A DNA stretch of 64,000 bases from Lachnospiraceae bacterium (GTDB lineage: Bacteria; Bacillota; Clostridia; Lachnospirales; Lachnospiraceae). The notes under the pieces were generated by a model. That model made no database searches and was not told the DNA's origin. It saw nothing but the letters and a program-made list of their open reading frames with translations. Location of the stretch: the NCBI GenBank assembly GCA_910575565.1, contig CAJTFL010000002.1, positions 356,477-420,476 on the forward strand. The letters run 5' to 3'. Position 1 is the stretch's first letter, and the number at the start of each line of letters is the position of its first letter. The position numbers and the translations under genes are program-made. Below, one piece after another: positions 27,157-35,892 of the stretch.

Positions 27157-27463
27157 CTAACCTATATATTTCCTATGAGCTGTTTTCACATTACTCTGTT
27201 TGACCATGGCGTACTGTAAGGTCGTGTCTATCCGTTGATGCCCAAGAAGCCGTTGGAGCTGTTCAATGGGCATTCCTTTATCGATTGCCATTGTTGCCAA
27301 TGTCCGCCGAAACTTGCAGGGCGCAACTGCCATTTTCCTCCGGCTTTACTACGCTGGCGGAAACATCGTAGTGAAAAAGCGTATGCTCCATCACCTGCCG
27401 CAGCTGCTTCAGCTGGGCGTTATCGAGATAGGGAAGCATCTGTTGCATAACATCTGTAATCAA
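27157..27463 (-). pseudogene. Tyrosine recombinase remnant, N- and C-terminal pieces
   Basis: A C-terminal piece reads KFRRTLATMAIDKGMPIEQL then QRLLGHQRIDTTLQYAMVKQ up to a stop at 27157; it contains the HxxR-equivalent segment (the His position reads Cys) and the catalytic Tyr in LQYAMV. It abuts, in another frame, an integrase N-terminus (ITDVMQQMLPYLDNAQLKQL). The middle of the gene is deleted. It is a different recombinase from the one at 26302. Confidence 0.75.
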
Positions 27464-28080
27464 TTCAAACTCTGTCTTCGCATGGAACTTTGCCTGTTCC
27501 GCGCTGATTTTTCCTGCCCCTGTCAACAATTCATTTCCGTTGAATTCGAGGAATCCATCCAGACGCTTTGCCCAGTCTTCCATGCTCATTGGGATATTGC
27601 CGTTCTGCCTGAAGTTCAGCATAGTCCAAGTAGAGGGTCACGATCCTTTCTAAATACGACATTTCCTGCTCGCTCGGATAGTTTTTCGCAATCGTAACAT
27701 CAGCCTTAATGATCTTTCCATCCGGGGCGTTTCCCCAAGTCGTCAAGCCCATATGCGTTTTTTGAGCGTCCGCTCTTTCTGCGATGAGTTCTGCGGCGGC
27801 ATGCCTGTGAGCGGCAAAGTGCATTTTATTCTGAACCGTTTGGAAAAACAGGCGTGTTGTTTTGGCATCCTTGTCATAATCAAAAGCTGTAGCATACAGA
27901 TCGTGTGATTTTTTGATAAAACTTGCGCTCTGACAGGCGAATTTCCCGGATATACTGCAACTGGCGGTCAAAATATAATTCTTGTGAAAAGAGTTCGAGT
28001 AGTAAACAGAAAGCCGGGGAGCCGCATAAACAGCGGGCTTTCCAGCTTTTGATGGTACTGCTTAATAAAATAGCGGACAT
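27464..28080 (-). pseudogene. RhuM-family gene, frameshifted
   Basis: Three frames together give a RhuM-type protein: YIREIRLSERKFYQKIT, then DLYATAFDYDKDAKTTRLFF and HFAAHRHAAAELIAERADAQ, then IPMSMEDWAKRLDGFLEFNG and AGKISAEQA. Frameshifts lie near 27900 and 27600, and the N-terminal domain is missing. RhuM genes often travel with type I restriction loci, in keeping with the neighbouring HsdS piece. Confidence 0.8.
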
Positions 28081-28087
28081 TAAAAAT

Positions 28088-28123
28088 CTCGCAGTTCCTG
28101 TATAATAGAACAGGAACTGCGAG
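28088..28123. terminator. Perfect 14-bp inverted repeat, probable bidirectional terminator
   Basis: CTCGCAGTTCCTGT / ACAGGAACTGCGAG around an 8-nt loop, with A-run on the left and ATTTTA on the right. It lies at the right margin of the decayed region. From here to the next stop codon at 28308 I see nothing coding. Confidence 0.6.
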
Positions 28124-28307
28124 CATTTTACTTATTTAAAAACTGCCGGTATGAAAGTTTTATAAAACCTACATATTTTACTTAACAAACCCCAATGGCT
28201 CCTAAAAAACGGTTCTCGATGCAACTGGTTGATCCCTGGCTGATCCCTAGCTAATATCTAGTACTGAGTTGCGTAAATTCCAGTGAATATGCATCCGCTC
28301 CGCCATT

Positions 28308-29537
28308 TTAAAGCCCAAGCAGCTTTTCCATGCTCTCCACAGTGAGCCCTTTTGTCAGGCTCCCTGCCGCCTGGCCGTTTTTGATGGCCACTGCTGCGGG
28401 AACTGCATCTATGCCAAGCCTTACGGCTATTCCGTTGGATTTGTAGATATCCACCTTATTCACCTTAACCTGGCCTTTGTATTTCTCCTCGAAAGCCTCC
28501 ACCTCTTTTAACAGCTCACGGCTCTCCGGAACCACTGCGTTCCAGATGTACACCAGGCCAGGCATGGATTTATCCATAATCTGGTTCTCGAATACTTCGC
28601 TCTCCGCGATATATTTTTCCGCGGCATAGCCGGCGATAGCGCCGTCGCCTACGGCTGTGGCTACCTGCTTTAAAAACTTATCCCGCACATCCCCTGCGGC
28701 GAACACGCCGGGGATATTGGTTTCCATCTTTTCGTTGGTGATCACATAGCCCGGGCGGGTCATGTCGATTATTCCCTTAAAGATTTCCGTGTTGGGAACG
28801 TAGCCGATGAACAGGAAGCAGGTATCTACGGGAACATCCATAATCTCCCCTGTCCTGGTATCCTTCAGGGCTACGCTGCGCAGATGCTCGTCGTCTCCCC
28901 TAAACTCCGCCACCGTGGTATTCCAGATAAACTCCATCTTGGGATTGGCCAAAGCCTCTTCCTTGGCAATCTCGTTGCAGTCCATCTTTCCTTCCTCATG
29001 CATAACGCTGACGATTACCTTGCTGGCAAACTTGGTTAAAAACATCCCTTCCTCGATAGCCGCATCGCCGGAACCAATAACGATAACCGTCTTGTCGGTA
29101 TTGGCCGCAGCGTCACAAGTTGCGCAGAAGGAAATTCCCTTGTCATACAGGAATTTATCCTCGTTGGGGGCGCCGGTCAGGCGCGGCTTCCCGCCGCTGG
29201 CAACGATCACCGACTTGCACTGGTAATTGGTGCGGAAGGTTTCCACCGTCTTTACGTCGCCTTCCAGCTGGACTCCCCTTACGTCCGTCAGTTTAAACTT
29301 TACCCCAAACTTTTTGGCCTGCTTGTGGAACAGATCCATAAGCCCAAGGCCTGTAGAGCCTTCCGGAAATCCCGGATAGTTCTCAATTTCATTCGTATAG
29401 GTAGCCAGGCCGCCCACCAGGGCTTTTTCAATCACCAGGGTTTTTAACCTGGCACGGCCACAGTAGATGGCTGCTGTCAGGCCTGCCGCCCCGCCGCCAA
29501 TGATGACCACGTCATACTGCTCTATTTTTTTCTCCAT
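28308..29537 (-). CDS. Thioredoxin-reductase-like flavoprotein with C-terminal thioredoxin-like domain
   Basis: 409 residues. FAD site VIIGGGAAGLTAAIYCGRAR, redox pair CATC (138-141), NADPH-type site IVIGSGDAAIEEG and the second FAD motif GVFAAGDVRDK are those of TrxB proteins. Residues about 325-409 form a thioredoxin-like domain (KVDIYKSNGIAVRLGIDAVP) where the usual WCGPC is replaced by WNAVVPES, so it has no redox Cys pair. Last gene of an operon with sulfur-transport and TusA-like genes, 15 bp after the previous stop. It may reduce a persulfide or a carrier in that pathway; inference. Confidence 0.88.
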   Translation of the reverse strand: MEKKIEQYDVVIIGGGAAGLTAAIYCGRARLKTLVIEKALVGGLATYTNEIENYPGFPEGSTGLGLMDLFHKQAKKFGVKFKLTDVRGVQLEGDVKTVETFRTNYQCKSVIVASGGKPRLTGAPNEDKFLYDKGISFCATCDAAANTDKTVIVIGSGDAAIEEGMFLTKFASKVIVSVMHEEGKMDCNEIAKEEALANPKMEFIWNTTVAEFRGDDEHLRSVALKDTRTGEIMDVPVDTCFLFIGYVPNTEIFKGIIDMTRPGYVITNEKMETNIPGVFAAGDVRDKFLKQVATAVGDGAIAGYAAEKYIAESEVFENQIMDKSMPGLVYIWNAVVPESRELLKEVEAFEEKYKGQVKVNKVDIYKSNGIAVRLGIDAVPAAVAIKNGQAAGSLTKGLTVESMEKLLGL

Positions 29538-29552
29538 CTTCCAATCCGCCCT

Positions 29553-30110
29553 TTACATAAAGAATTTCGCAAGCAGCTTGCTGCCGATAAAGGCTCCGAT
29601 AAACAGGAAAATTGCAAATACCCAGCCGGACAAGGACAGGGATGCAATGCTGGAATACAAGGCCCCGATATTGCAGCCGCCTGCCAGCCTGGCGCCATAT
29701 CCCATTAGTAACCCTCCAAGCGTGGCTGCCACTACTTGTTTTAATGACTTAATCTTCTTAAACTTAAACTGGGAAGCCAAAAGCACCGCCACCAGGGCGC
29801 CTGCGATAATGCCGAAATTCAGCCAGGAGCCGGTGTGGTTGATTATCCCGTTGTTTAAGGTTGCCTGGGCGCCTTCAGAGGAAAAGTAATACCATTTGTC
29901 TACATTTCCGCCTACCAGGCGGTACAGCCATGCCCCCCAGTTGGCAAACGTGCCTGACACGCCCCAGGGGGAGCCTGTACTTGCAAAAATCGCAATCTGA
30001 AAAATCGAAAGCAGCACTGCGCCGGTTACATATGTAAAGGGATTTTTAAAAATCATCTTATAATAATGGTTCTTGCTTACCTTATCCCAAAAAGCCTTCA
30101 ACCTTTGCAC
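29553..30110 (-). CDS. YeeE/YedE-family transporter half (second half)
   Basis: 185 residues with four to five membrane segments. GGLLMGYGARLAGGCNIGAL holds the conserved Gly-Gly-Cys of this family, whose full-length member TsuA imports thiosulfate. Here the protein is only the second repeat; the first is encoded at 30431. Eight bp after the TusA-like gene. Confidence 0.85.
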   Translation of the reverse strand: MQRLKAFWDKVSKNHYYKMIFKNPFTYVTGAVLLSIFQIAIFASTGSPWGVSGTFANWGAWLYRLVGGNVDKWYYFSSEGAQATLNNGIINHTGSWLNFGIIAGALVAVLLASQFKFKKIKSLKQVVAATLGGLLMGYGARLAGGCNIGALYSSIASLSLSGWVFAIFLFIGAFIGSKLLAKFFM

Positions 30111-30118
30111 CTGCTTTC

Positions 30119-30346
30119 CTATTTGGTTTTCTCAATCACGATCTCCCACTCGCCGTCATCCACTTCCTCAATCTCTACGTTATGCCCGTTGTTCCTTGCC
30201 CACTCGGGGATGTTTTTCATTGCACAGCTATGGTCGATCTGGGCAATCAGCACATCGCCTACCGCCATTTTCTCCATCTGCTTCTGAACCTTCATCAGGG
30301 GCACTGGACAAGCCTCGCCTAAACAATCAACTGTAAATTCTGCCAT
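30119..30346 (-). CDS. TusA-like sulfur carrier protein
   Basis: 75 residues. DCLGEACPVPLMKVQ has the CPxP motif whose Cys carries persulfide sulfur, and a second Cys lies in DHSCAM. AGGAGG precedes ATG 30346. It sits between the two transporter halves, the arrangement expected for a TsuB-like partner that accepts or processes imported thiosulfate sulfur. Selenium handling is an alternative known for the YedE/YedF pair, but no selD or selenoprotein gene is in view. Confidence 0.88.
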   Translation of the reverse strand: MAEFTVDCLGEACPVPLMKVQKQMEKMAVGDVLIAQIDHSCAMKNIPEWARNNGHNVEIEEVDDGEWEIVIEKTK

Positions 30347-30430
30347 GATCAATTCCTCCTGTTTGATAATTTTTTTATTTGATAATGGATGCGTCCATCT
30401 TAACGCCGTAGCTTGCGGCATACGGTAAAA

Positions 30431-31138
30431 TTAATCTCCCTCTGTATTTCCCATGCGCTTCTTTTCATACTTATCCGCCGCAATATAAAGCAGGCCGATG
30501 ATTGCCAGCTGCACAATGAGCGCTCCCGCCCAGCCGAAAATATCCGGGAGGAAGATTTTAGGAGCCGTGGCGTTGAAGTTTAACGTCCACCAGCCCATAT
30601 GGTTGGCCCCGATAAGGGAACCAATGACAAAAAAGAACAGGCTTAAGATCTGCATGCCAAAGCCTTCGCCTACTCGCATCAATGTTCCTGACGCACACCC
30701 TCCGGCAATTACCATTCCGATTCCGAACATGACTCCTCCCACACAGGTAGCCAGGCTCACCGGCATAATATAGCTCTGCCCGGGAATCGTGCCTCCGTTA
30801 ACGTAAGCGCCATATTTAATAGCCGTGAATCCAATGGTCGTAATCGCAAATGCGATAAGCACTGCACGGGTGACGGATGTGGAACCGGTGATACAGGGAT
30901 CCCGCATTGAGGCCGTAAAACAAAAGCGGGCTTTCTGTAAGATAAAGCCGAAGCAACATCCAAATACCCAGAACAATGCGAGCGTACCATTTTTCTGCCC
31001 CAGCACAATGGCTATGGCAGCTATCAGCAGCAGTCCAAGGAATCCGAAGGGAATCTGATTCTTCTTCTTCTTCCTGGGAGCAGATCTGCGGATAGAGGAT
31101 CCTCCGGACTGTGTCTGTTTTGCCGCATTTTCCTGCAT
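30431..31138 (-). CDS. YeeE/YedE-family transporter half (first half)
   Basis: 235 residues: a basic cytoplasmic N-terminus, then about six membrane segments. KARFCFTASMRDPCITGST and GMVIAGGCASGTLMRVGEGF carry the family Cys/Gly motifs. AAGGAGG precedes ATG 31138. First gene of the operon, facing a divergent LysR regulator. Together with the 29553 gene it would make one channel. Confidence 0.88.
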   Translation of the reverse strand: MQENAAKQTQSGGSSIRRSAPRKKKKNQIPFGFLGLLLIAAIAIVLGQKNGTLALFWVFGCCFGFILQKARFCFTASMRDPCITGSTSVTRAVLIAFAITTIGFTAIKYGAYVNGGTIPGQSYIMPVSLATCVGGVMFGIGMVIAGGCASGTLMRVGEGFGMQILSLFFFVIGSLIGANHMGWWTLNFNATAPKIFLPDIFGWAGALIVQLAIIGLLYIAADKYEKKRMGNTEGD

Positions 31139-31244
31139 TCCTCATACCTCCTTGTATAATTGAGTGCCCCTGAAAGCTTACGCCAGCCCTTTTAGGTCAG
31201 GCCTTCCAGGCGAACTCTTGTTTTGAACGCTTTACTACCTTTTC

Positions 31245-31250
31245 ATTATA
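31245..31250 (-). promoter_or_regulatory. Extended -10 of the sulfur operon
   Basis: TGTTATAAT on the minus strand without a good -35, consistent with activation by the divergent LysR protein. The leader is about 100 nt. The 31139-31458 gap holds only this and the LysR promoter. Confidence 0.5.
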
Positions 31251-31338
31251 ACACATTGTAAATTTTTTAATTATCTGAAAGCCTTATATTGCATAACGGT
31301 TTTCTATAAGCCTGTTTCTTGAAAAAACTTTCCATATC

Positions 31339-31367
31339 TTGTATTTCCAGACAATTTCTTGTATAAT
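31339..31367 (+). promoter_or_regulatory. Promoter of the LysR gene
   Basis: TTGTAT (31339-31344), 17-bp spacer, TATAAT (31362-31367). Confidence 0.7.
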
Positions 31368-31458
31368 AAGGGTTCATGTGGTTTAAAGCGTGTTTAAAAT
31401 TGACAAAAAGATAACAAAGTTTATGCCATACAAATTTACGAAGGAGGTGTCTTCCGCT

Positions 31459-32352
31459 TTGCTGCTGGAGCACATTATCATGTTTCATAAAATAGCCGCC
31501 GAAAAAAGCATTTCCAAAGTGGCTCAGGCAAACCATATCTCCCAGCCGGCTTTAAGCCAACAGATGCAGCGGCTGGAAGAGGAATTAAATGCGAAGCTTC
31601 TGGAGCGCTCTAACCGGGGGATTGAGCTTACTCCGGCAGGAAAAATTTTCCAGAAATATGCCGTGCAGTTTATGGGTTTATACAGCGACTTAAAGGAAGA
31701 GCTGGACAATCTTCACACAGGGAACAACACCTTCCACATTACCGCTACTTCCGTAGCATGCAACTATGCCCTGCCTTGCTCTCTCTACAAGGTAAACCGG
31801 CAGTTTCCCCACTACACCTTTCACTTATCCAGCGCGCCTTCCAGCGATGTGATCCGCCAAGTTTTGGACGAGCGGACAGACTTAGGCTTCATTGTGGGAA
31901 CGGCCGATTCGCCGGAGCTTACCTGCAAGGCGGCCTACCAGGACAAGATCCATCTGATCGCCCGCAGCGATTATCCCATTGACTCCCATATCACCCTGGA
32001 AAATCTGAAACGTTATCCATTGATCCTGTTGAACGAATCCTTCAGTTCTTACCGCCTGGTATGCAATTACATCAAGCAGTTAGGTTATCCAATCAACCAG
32101 TTCCAGGCTATGTGCCGTTTGGATTCTACTGAATCGGTAAAAAGCGCGGTTCAGGCAGGCCACGGCGCTGCTTTCCTCCCATATATTGCTGTGAAGAAGG
32201 AATTGTACCAAAAGCAGCTGAGAAGCATTGAGATTGAACATTTTGACTTGAATTATTGGGTTTACTCCATATATAAAAATACCAATACTGGCAGCAATAT
32301 CAACGAGATCATCGACTATTTCGTGTCCAATATTGGAAAAAACATATGCTGA
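31459..32352 (+). CDS. LysR-family transcriptional regulator
   Basis: 297 residues from TTG 31459, chosen because AAGGAGGTG lies nine bases before it; an in-frame ATG at 31390 has no such site. The helix-turn-helix is at residues about 12-50 (KSISKVAQANHISQPALSQQ, LEERSNRGIELTPAGK-like), with a substrate-binding domain behind. It is divergent from the split YeeE/TusA/TrxR operon and just before a second TusA gene on the other strand, so it probably senses a sulfur metabolite, as CysB-type regulators do. Confidence 0.88.
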   Translation: MLLEHIIMFHKIAAEKSISKVAQANHISQPALSQQMQRLEEELNAKLLERSNRGIELTPAGKIFQKYAVQFMGLYSDLKEELDNLHTGNNTFHITATSVACNYALPCSLYKVNRQFPHYTFHLSSAPSSDVIRQVLDERTDLGFIVGTADSPELTCKAAYQDKIHLIARSDYPIDSHITLENLKRYPLILLNESFSSYRLVCNYIKQLGYPINQFQAMCRLDSTESVKSAVQAGHGAAFLPYIAVKKELYQKQLRSIEIEHFDLNYWVYSIYKNTNTGSNINEIIDYFVSNIGKNIC

Positions 32353-32571
32353 TCACGCTTTTTCAATGGTTATCTCCCAGATTCCGTTCATGGGCTCCAG
32401 AATACTCAGGCAGAATCCTTTCCGCTCACAGTATTCCGTGATGGATTCCAGCGCGCAGCTATGATCCGTGATCAGCCTGACTTGTTCGCCTTTTTTCGTC
32501 AAGCCTTCGCATTGCTTTAGTTTTAAAATGGGGATTGGGCACATATCCCCCAGACAGTCCAGTTCCAGCAT
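32353..32571 (-). CDS. TusA-like sulfur carrier protein, second copy
   Basis: 72 residues from ATG 32571 with AGGAGGTG upstream. DCLGDMCPIPILKLKQ has the CPxP motif and DHSCAL the second Cys. It resembles the copy at 30119 but clearly differs in sequence. Its stop abuts the LysR stop, so the two genes converge without a gap. Confidence 0.85.
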   Translation of the reverse strand: MLELDCLGDMCPIPILKLKQCEGLTKKGEQVRLITDHSCALESITEYCERKGFCLSILEPMNGIWEITIEKA

Positions 32572-32736
32572 AGGACACCTCCTGTTTAACGGAAATATAT
32601 CTTGAGGATTGTGAGAGCACAAAGTGCGGAGCAATCCGGTATAAGCGGGGGCAAAAAACCTTTTGACCCAAACAACATACCTCCATTGTAGCACAAAAAT
32701 ATACATTATACAAAAGAAAGAGAAAGGCCTAAGCGA

Positions 32737-33879
32737 ATGAATATACCTTTTTATGCCCGCTACCATGCCAAGCTGGAACAGGAGGCGCTTCTTGCCTGCC
32801 TTGAGGGCTCTTTAGCCACGGATGGCCTTTATTCCAGGAAAGCCCTAAGCCAGCTTTCCTCGGTTTATCCGGGCAAATCCTGCTGGTTATCCCTGACCGC
32901 CAGCTGCTCCCTTGCTTTGGAGACTGCATTAACGCTGTGCCGCCTGGCTCCTGGAGATGAAGTGCTGCTTCCTTCCTTTAATTTTCCCTCTGCCGCCAAT
33001 GCGGTGTTAAATGCGGGAGGGATTCCTGTTTTGTGCGATATTGACCCGGATACACAGAATATCAGCCTTAAGGACGCCGCCGGAAAAATCACTTCCCGGA
33101 CACGCGCGGTTATCCCTGTCCATTACGCCGGCATCTCCTGTGCCATGGACAGGCTTTTGACCCTGGCCAAGGAGGCACATATGACGGTAATTGAGGACGC
33201 CGCCCAGGCCATAGGTGCCCTTTACCAAGATGCCCCTCTGGGAACCTTGGGGGATTTCGGCTGTGTCAGCTTTCATTACACAAAAAACATCAGCTGCGGC
33301 GAAGGCGGCCTGCTTCTGTGCAAGGACAGAAAAGATTTTGAAAATGCCCGCTGCTATCGTGTCCATGGCACTAACCGGGACGCTTTTCTCAATGGGGAAT
33401 GCGACCGCTACACTTGGGTCTGCCCTGGAAGCAGCACGGCAGTCAGTGAGCTATGCGCCGCTTTTTTGTCCTCCCAGCTGTCCTGTTTAAGGAAGATCAC
33501 CGCCATACGGAACCAGCGCCTTATGGACTACCTGGATTTCCTTAAGCCCATAGAACAGGAGGGCTACGGAAAGCTGATGAAGGTTCCGGGCTACGCTTCC
33601 CCCAACGGCCATATTTTTTATCTGCGCTTTGCCTCTGAAAGCCTGCGGGATCATATCCAAAAGCTCCTTGCCGGGAAAGGGATTGATGCCAAAACCCACT
33701 ATGTTCCCCTTCATCTCTCCCCCATGGGAAAGAAACTGGGATACCGGCCAAAGGATCTTCCGGAAAGCCTGGCCTGCTATGATACCTTGCTTCGCCTTCC
33801 CATCCACACCAGCTTAACCATGGAGCAGGCCTGGCAGGTTTCGGAAATGATCATAAAAGGATGTCGTTTTTATGGATAA
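32737..33879 (+). CDS. DegT/DnrJ/EryC1-family sugar aminotransferase
   Basis: 380 residues. PLP-dependent enzymes of this family convert a nucleotide-linked keto sugar to an amino sugar. LTASCSLALETALTL, VLLPSFNFPSAANAVLNAGG, EDAAQAIGA and the PLP lysine in FHYTKNISCGEGG are visible. It overlaps the next gene by 8 bp, so the amino product is probably handed to that fusion protein. Confidence 0.92.
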   Translation: MNIPFYARYHAKLEQEALLACLEGSLATDGLYSRKALSQLSSVYPGKSCWLSLTASCSLALETALTLCRLAPGDEVLLPSFNFPSAANAVLNAGGIPVLCDIDPDTQNISLKDAAGKITSRTRAVIPVHYAGISCAMDRLLTLAKEAHMTVIEDAAQAIGALYQDAPLGTLGDFGCVSFHYTKNISCGEGGLLLCKDRKDFENARCYRVHGTNRDAFLNGECDRYTWVCPGSSTAVSELCAAFLSSQLSCLRKITAIRNQRLMDYLDFLKPIEQEGYGKLMKVPGYASPNGHIFYLRFASESLRDHIQKLLAGKGIDAKTHYVPLHLSPMGKKLGYRPKDLPESLACYDTLLRLPIHTSLTMEQAWQVSEMIIKGCRFYG

Positions 33880-35848
33880 TATCACGCTTGGGATCGTAAT
33901 TCCGGTATTTGGCTCCACTAAATCCGTGGTTCAGCTGATCCGCAGGATTGATGCCCTCTTCTCCCCGATCTGTACTTACCATATTTACCTGGTTGACGAC
34001 GGCAACCCGGAGGATATCCGCCGATGGCTGGCAGCAAACTGCCAGTTCCCCCATGTGTCCCTGATCCGCCTAAAACGCAATTACGGCCAGCAGAACGCCG
34101 TATTATGCGGAATCCGCCATGCGGGGGGCTGCCGCTATATTGCCACCATGGATGATGACTTGCAGCACAGCCCCAAAATCCTTCTTTCCTTGTACCGCAC
34201 CATAGAAGAGGGGTGGGATATTGTATACGCCGTTCCCAAACCAGGCGGAAAGGCTGCAGGACGCCTTTCCCTTATCCGCAGCGCAGGAAGCCTTATGCGG
34301 GATCTGCTTTTTAAGATTCTTTTAAGGCTCCCTTCCCAAATAAAGGTCAGCAGCTTCCGCATAATGACCCGGGAACTGGCCGCGGAAATATCCAGCCAGG
34401 CAGCCGGGTTTTTTTACCTGTCCGCCGCTGTTTTTTCCCATCCCAGGAAGGCCCTGACCCGATATTATCCCGCGCGTCCCAGGCCTTATGGCCACAGCGG
34501 CTATACTTTCAAAAAGCTTCTTGCCCTGTATTGGAACATTATCCGTTTCTACGGCCCTGCTGCCCGTTTGTTCCCGCCATTAAAAAGGAGAGAAAAGGTT
34601 TTGTACAAGGAATCAACCATCATGATTTTAGGAGGATCTAACTGCCAGCTTCACGGTGTGCAGCGGGCAAGGGCGGAGGGCTATCGGGTAATTCTGGCGG
34701 ATTACACCGACCATCCGCCCGGCGCTGCCTATGCCCATACCCACCACCGGATAAGCACCTTTGACGCAGACGGGTGCACCAGGGCGGCCAGGCAGGAACA
34801 TATCGATGCCGTGATGACCATGGGGACGGATCAGCCGGTCTACACGGCTGCCTGCATCGCCAGGCGCCTTGGCCTTCCCGCTTTTTTAAGCCCCCAAAAA
34901 GCCCTGGCCGTCACCAATAAAAAGGCAATGAAACAGGTTTTAACGGATCACAATATCCCTACGGTTCCCTGGACATTAGTGGATGGCAATACCAGGCCAG
35001 ACGATTTAAGGGCATTTGCCGGGCCGCTGGTCATAAAGCCTTTAGACTCCCAGGGGCAGCGTGGAATTTTCAAATGCGGCCAGGCGGAGCGCCTCTTAGC
35101 CCACCTGCCGGAAACCCTGTCCTTTTCCAGATGCTCCCAAGCCCTGGCGGAAAGCTTTTACCCCAGCGACGAGATCACCGTAAGCGGATGGGTTTCCCAA
35201 GGCCGCCTGACGGTACTGACCGTTTCAGACCGTCTCCTCTACCCGGATCCTGTCCATATCGGGATCTGCATTGGCCACCGCTTTCCCTCCATACACATGG
35301 GCCGTTTTCAGGAAATCGACACATTAAGCCAGAAGGTGGCCGATGCCTTTGGCCTGGAGGAAGGCCCTTTTTACCTCCAGCTTCTTATCGGGGATGAGGG
35401 AATCCGGGTAAATGAGCTGGCCTGCCGGATCGGAGGAGCCTTTGAAGATGTGGTCATCCCCTATTTGACCGGCTTTGATATCCTGGGAGCCGTGATTGAT
35501 TTGTCCTTTGGGCGTCCGGTTTCCTTAAATCTTCCAAAGGATTTCCGGGCCGACCGGATTGGCCGGTGCGCCGCCGTCCAGCTGACCTTCTGCCATCCTG
35601 GGATCATAGCCTCCTGCACCCCCATGGAACAGCTAAGGAAGCTTCCGTTCCTGTTGGATTGCGGTTACAATTACCATCCAGGCCAAAAAATCCCGGAAAC
35701 CCACAACGCTACGGCCCGTTTCGGCCATGGAGTCATTGCAGGAACTCCTGGCAATATAGCATCCCATATCCGGCAATTTTACCAGGCCTTCCAGGTACTG
35801 TCCCCCACCGGGGAAAATCTGGTAAACCGCCTGTACCCAGAGCAGTAA
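33872..35848 (+). CDS. Fusion of GT2 glycosyltransferase and ATP-grasp ligase
   Basis: 658 residues. Residues 1-240 are a DPM1/GtrB-like GT2 domain (LGIVIPVFGS, YLVDDGNPED, RLKRNYGQQNAVLCGIRHAG, TMDDDLQHSP). From about 250 an ATP-grasp protein begins (MILGGSNCQLHGVQRARAEG, LVIKPLDSQGQRGIFKCGQ, RVNELACRIGGAFEDVV). I see no membrane helices where GtrB-type transferases have them; the ligase domain takes their place. With the aminotransferase it could build an amino sugar, acylate its amine with an amino or other acid, and transfer it to a lipid or polymer. That pathway is inference. Confidence 0.88.
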   Translation: MDNITLGIVIPVFGSTKSVVQLIRRIDALFSPICTYHIYLVDDGNPEDIRRWLAANCQFPHVSLIRLKRNYGQQNAVLCGIRHAGGCRYIATMDDDLQHSPKILLSLYRTIEEGWDIVYAVPKPGGKAAGRLSLIRSAGSLMRDLLFKILLRLPSQIKVSSFRIMTRELAAEISSQAAGFFYLSAAVFSHPRKALTRYYPARPRPYGHSGYTFKKLLALYWNIIRFYGPAARLFPPLKRREKVLYKESTIMILGGSNCQLHGVQRARAEGYRVILADYTDHPPGAAYAHTHHRISTFDADGCTRAARQEHIDAVMTMGTDQPVYTAACIARRLGLPAFLSPQKALAVTNKKAMKQVLTDHNIPTVPWTLVDGNTRPDDLRAFAGPLVIKPLDSQGQRGIFKCGQAERLLAHLPETLSFSRCSQALAESFYPSDEITVSGWVSQGRLTVLTVSDRLLYPDPVHIGICIGHRFPSIHMGRFQEIDTLSQKVADAFGLEEGPFYLQLLIGDEGIRVNELACRIGGAFEDVVIPYLTGFDILGAVIDLSFGRPVSLNLPKDFRADRIGRCAAVQLTFCHPGIIASCTPMEQLRKLPFLLDCGYNYHPGQKIPETHNATARFGHGVIAGTPGNIASHIRQFYQAFQVLSPTGENLVNRLYPEQ

Positions 35849-35892
35849 CGCGCGGCAATGGCGGTTTTCCCTAAAGGCCTGCCGCAAAGACC

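Noticed and set aside
28088..28123. Attachment site of the decayed region
   Set aside because: A perfect inverted repeat with flanking A/T runs is better explained as a terminator, and no matching direct repeat was found near guaA.
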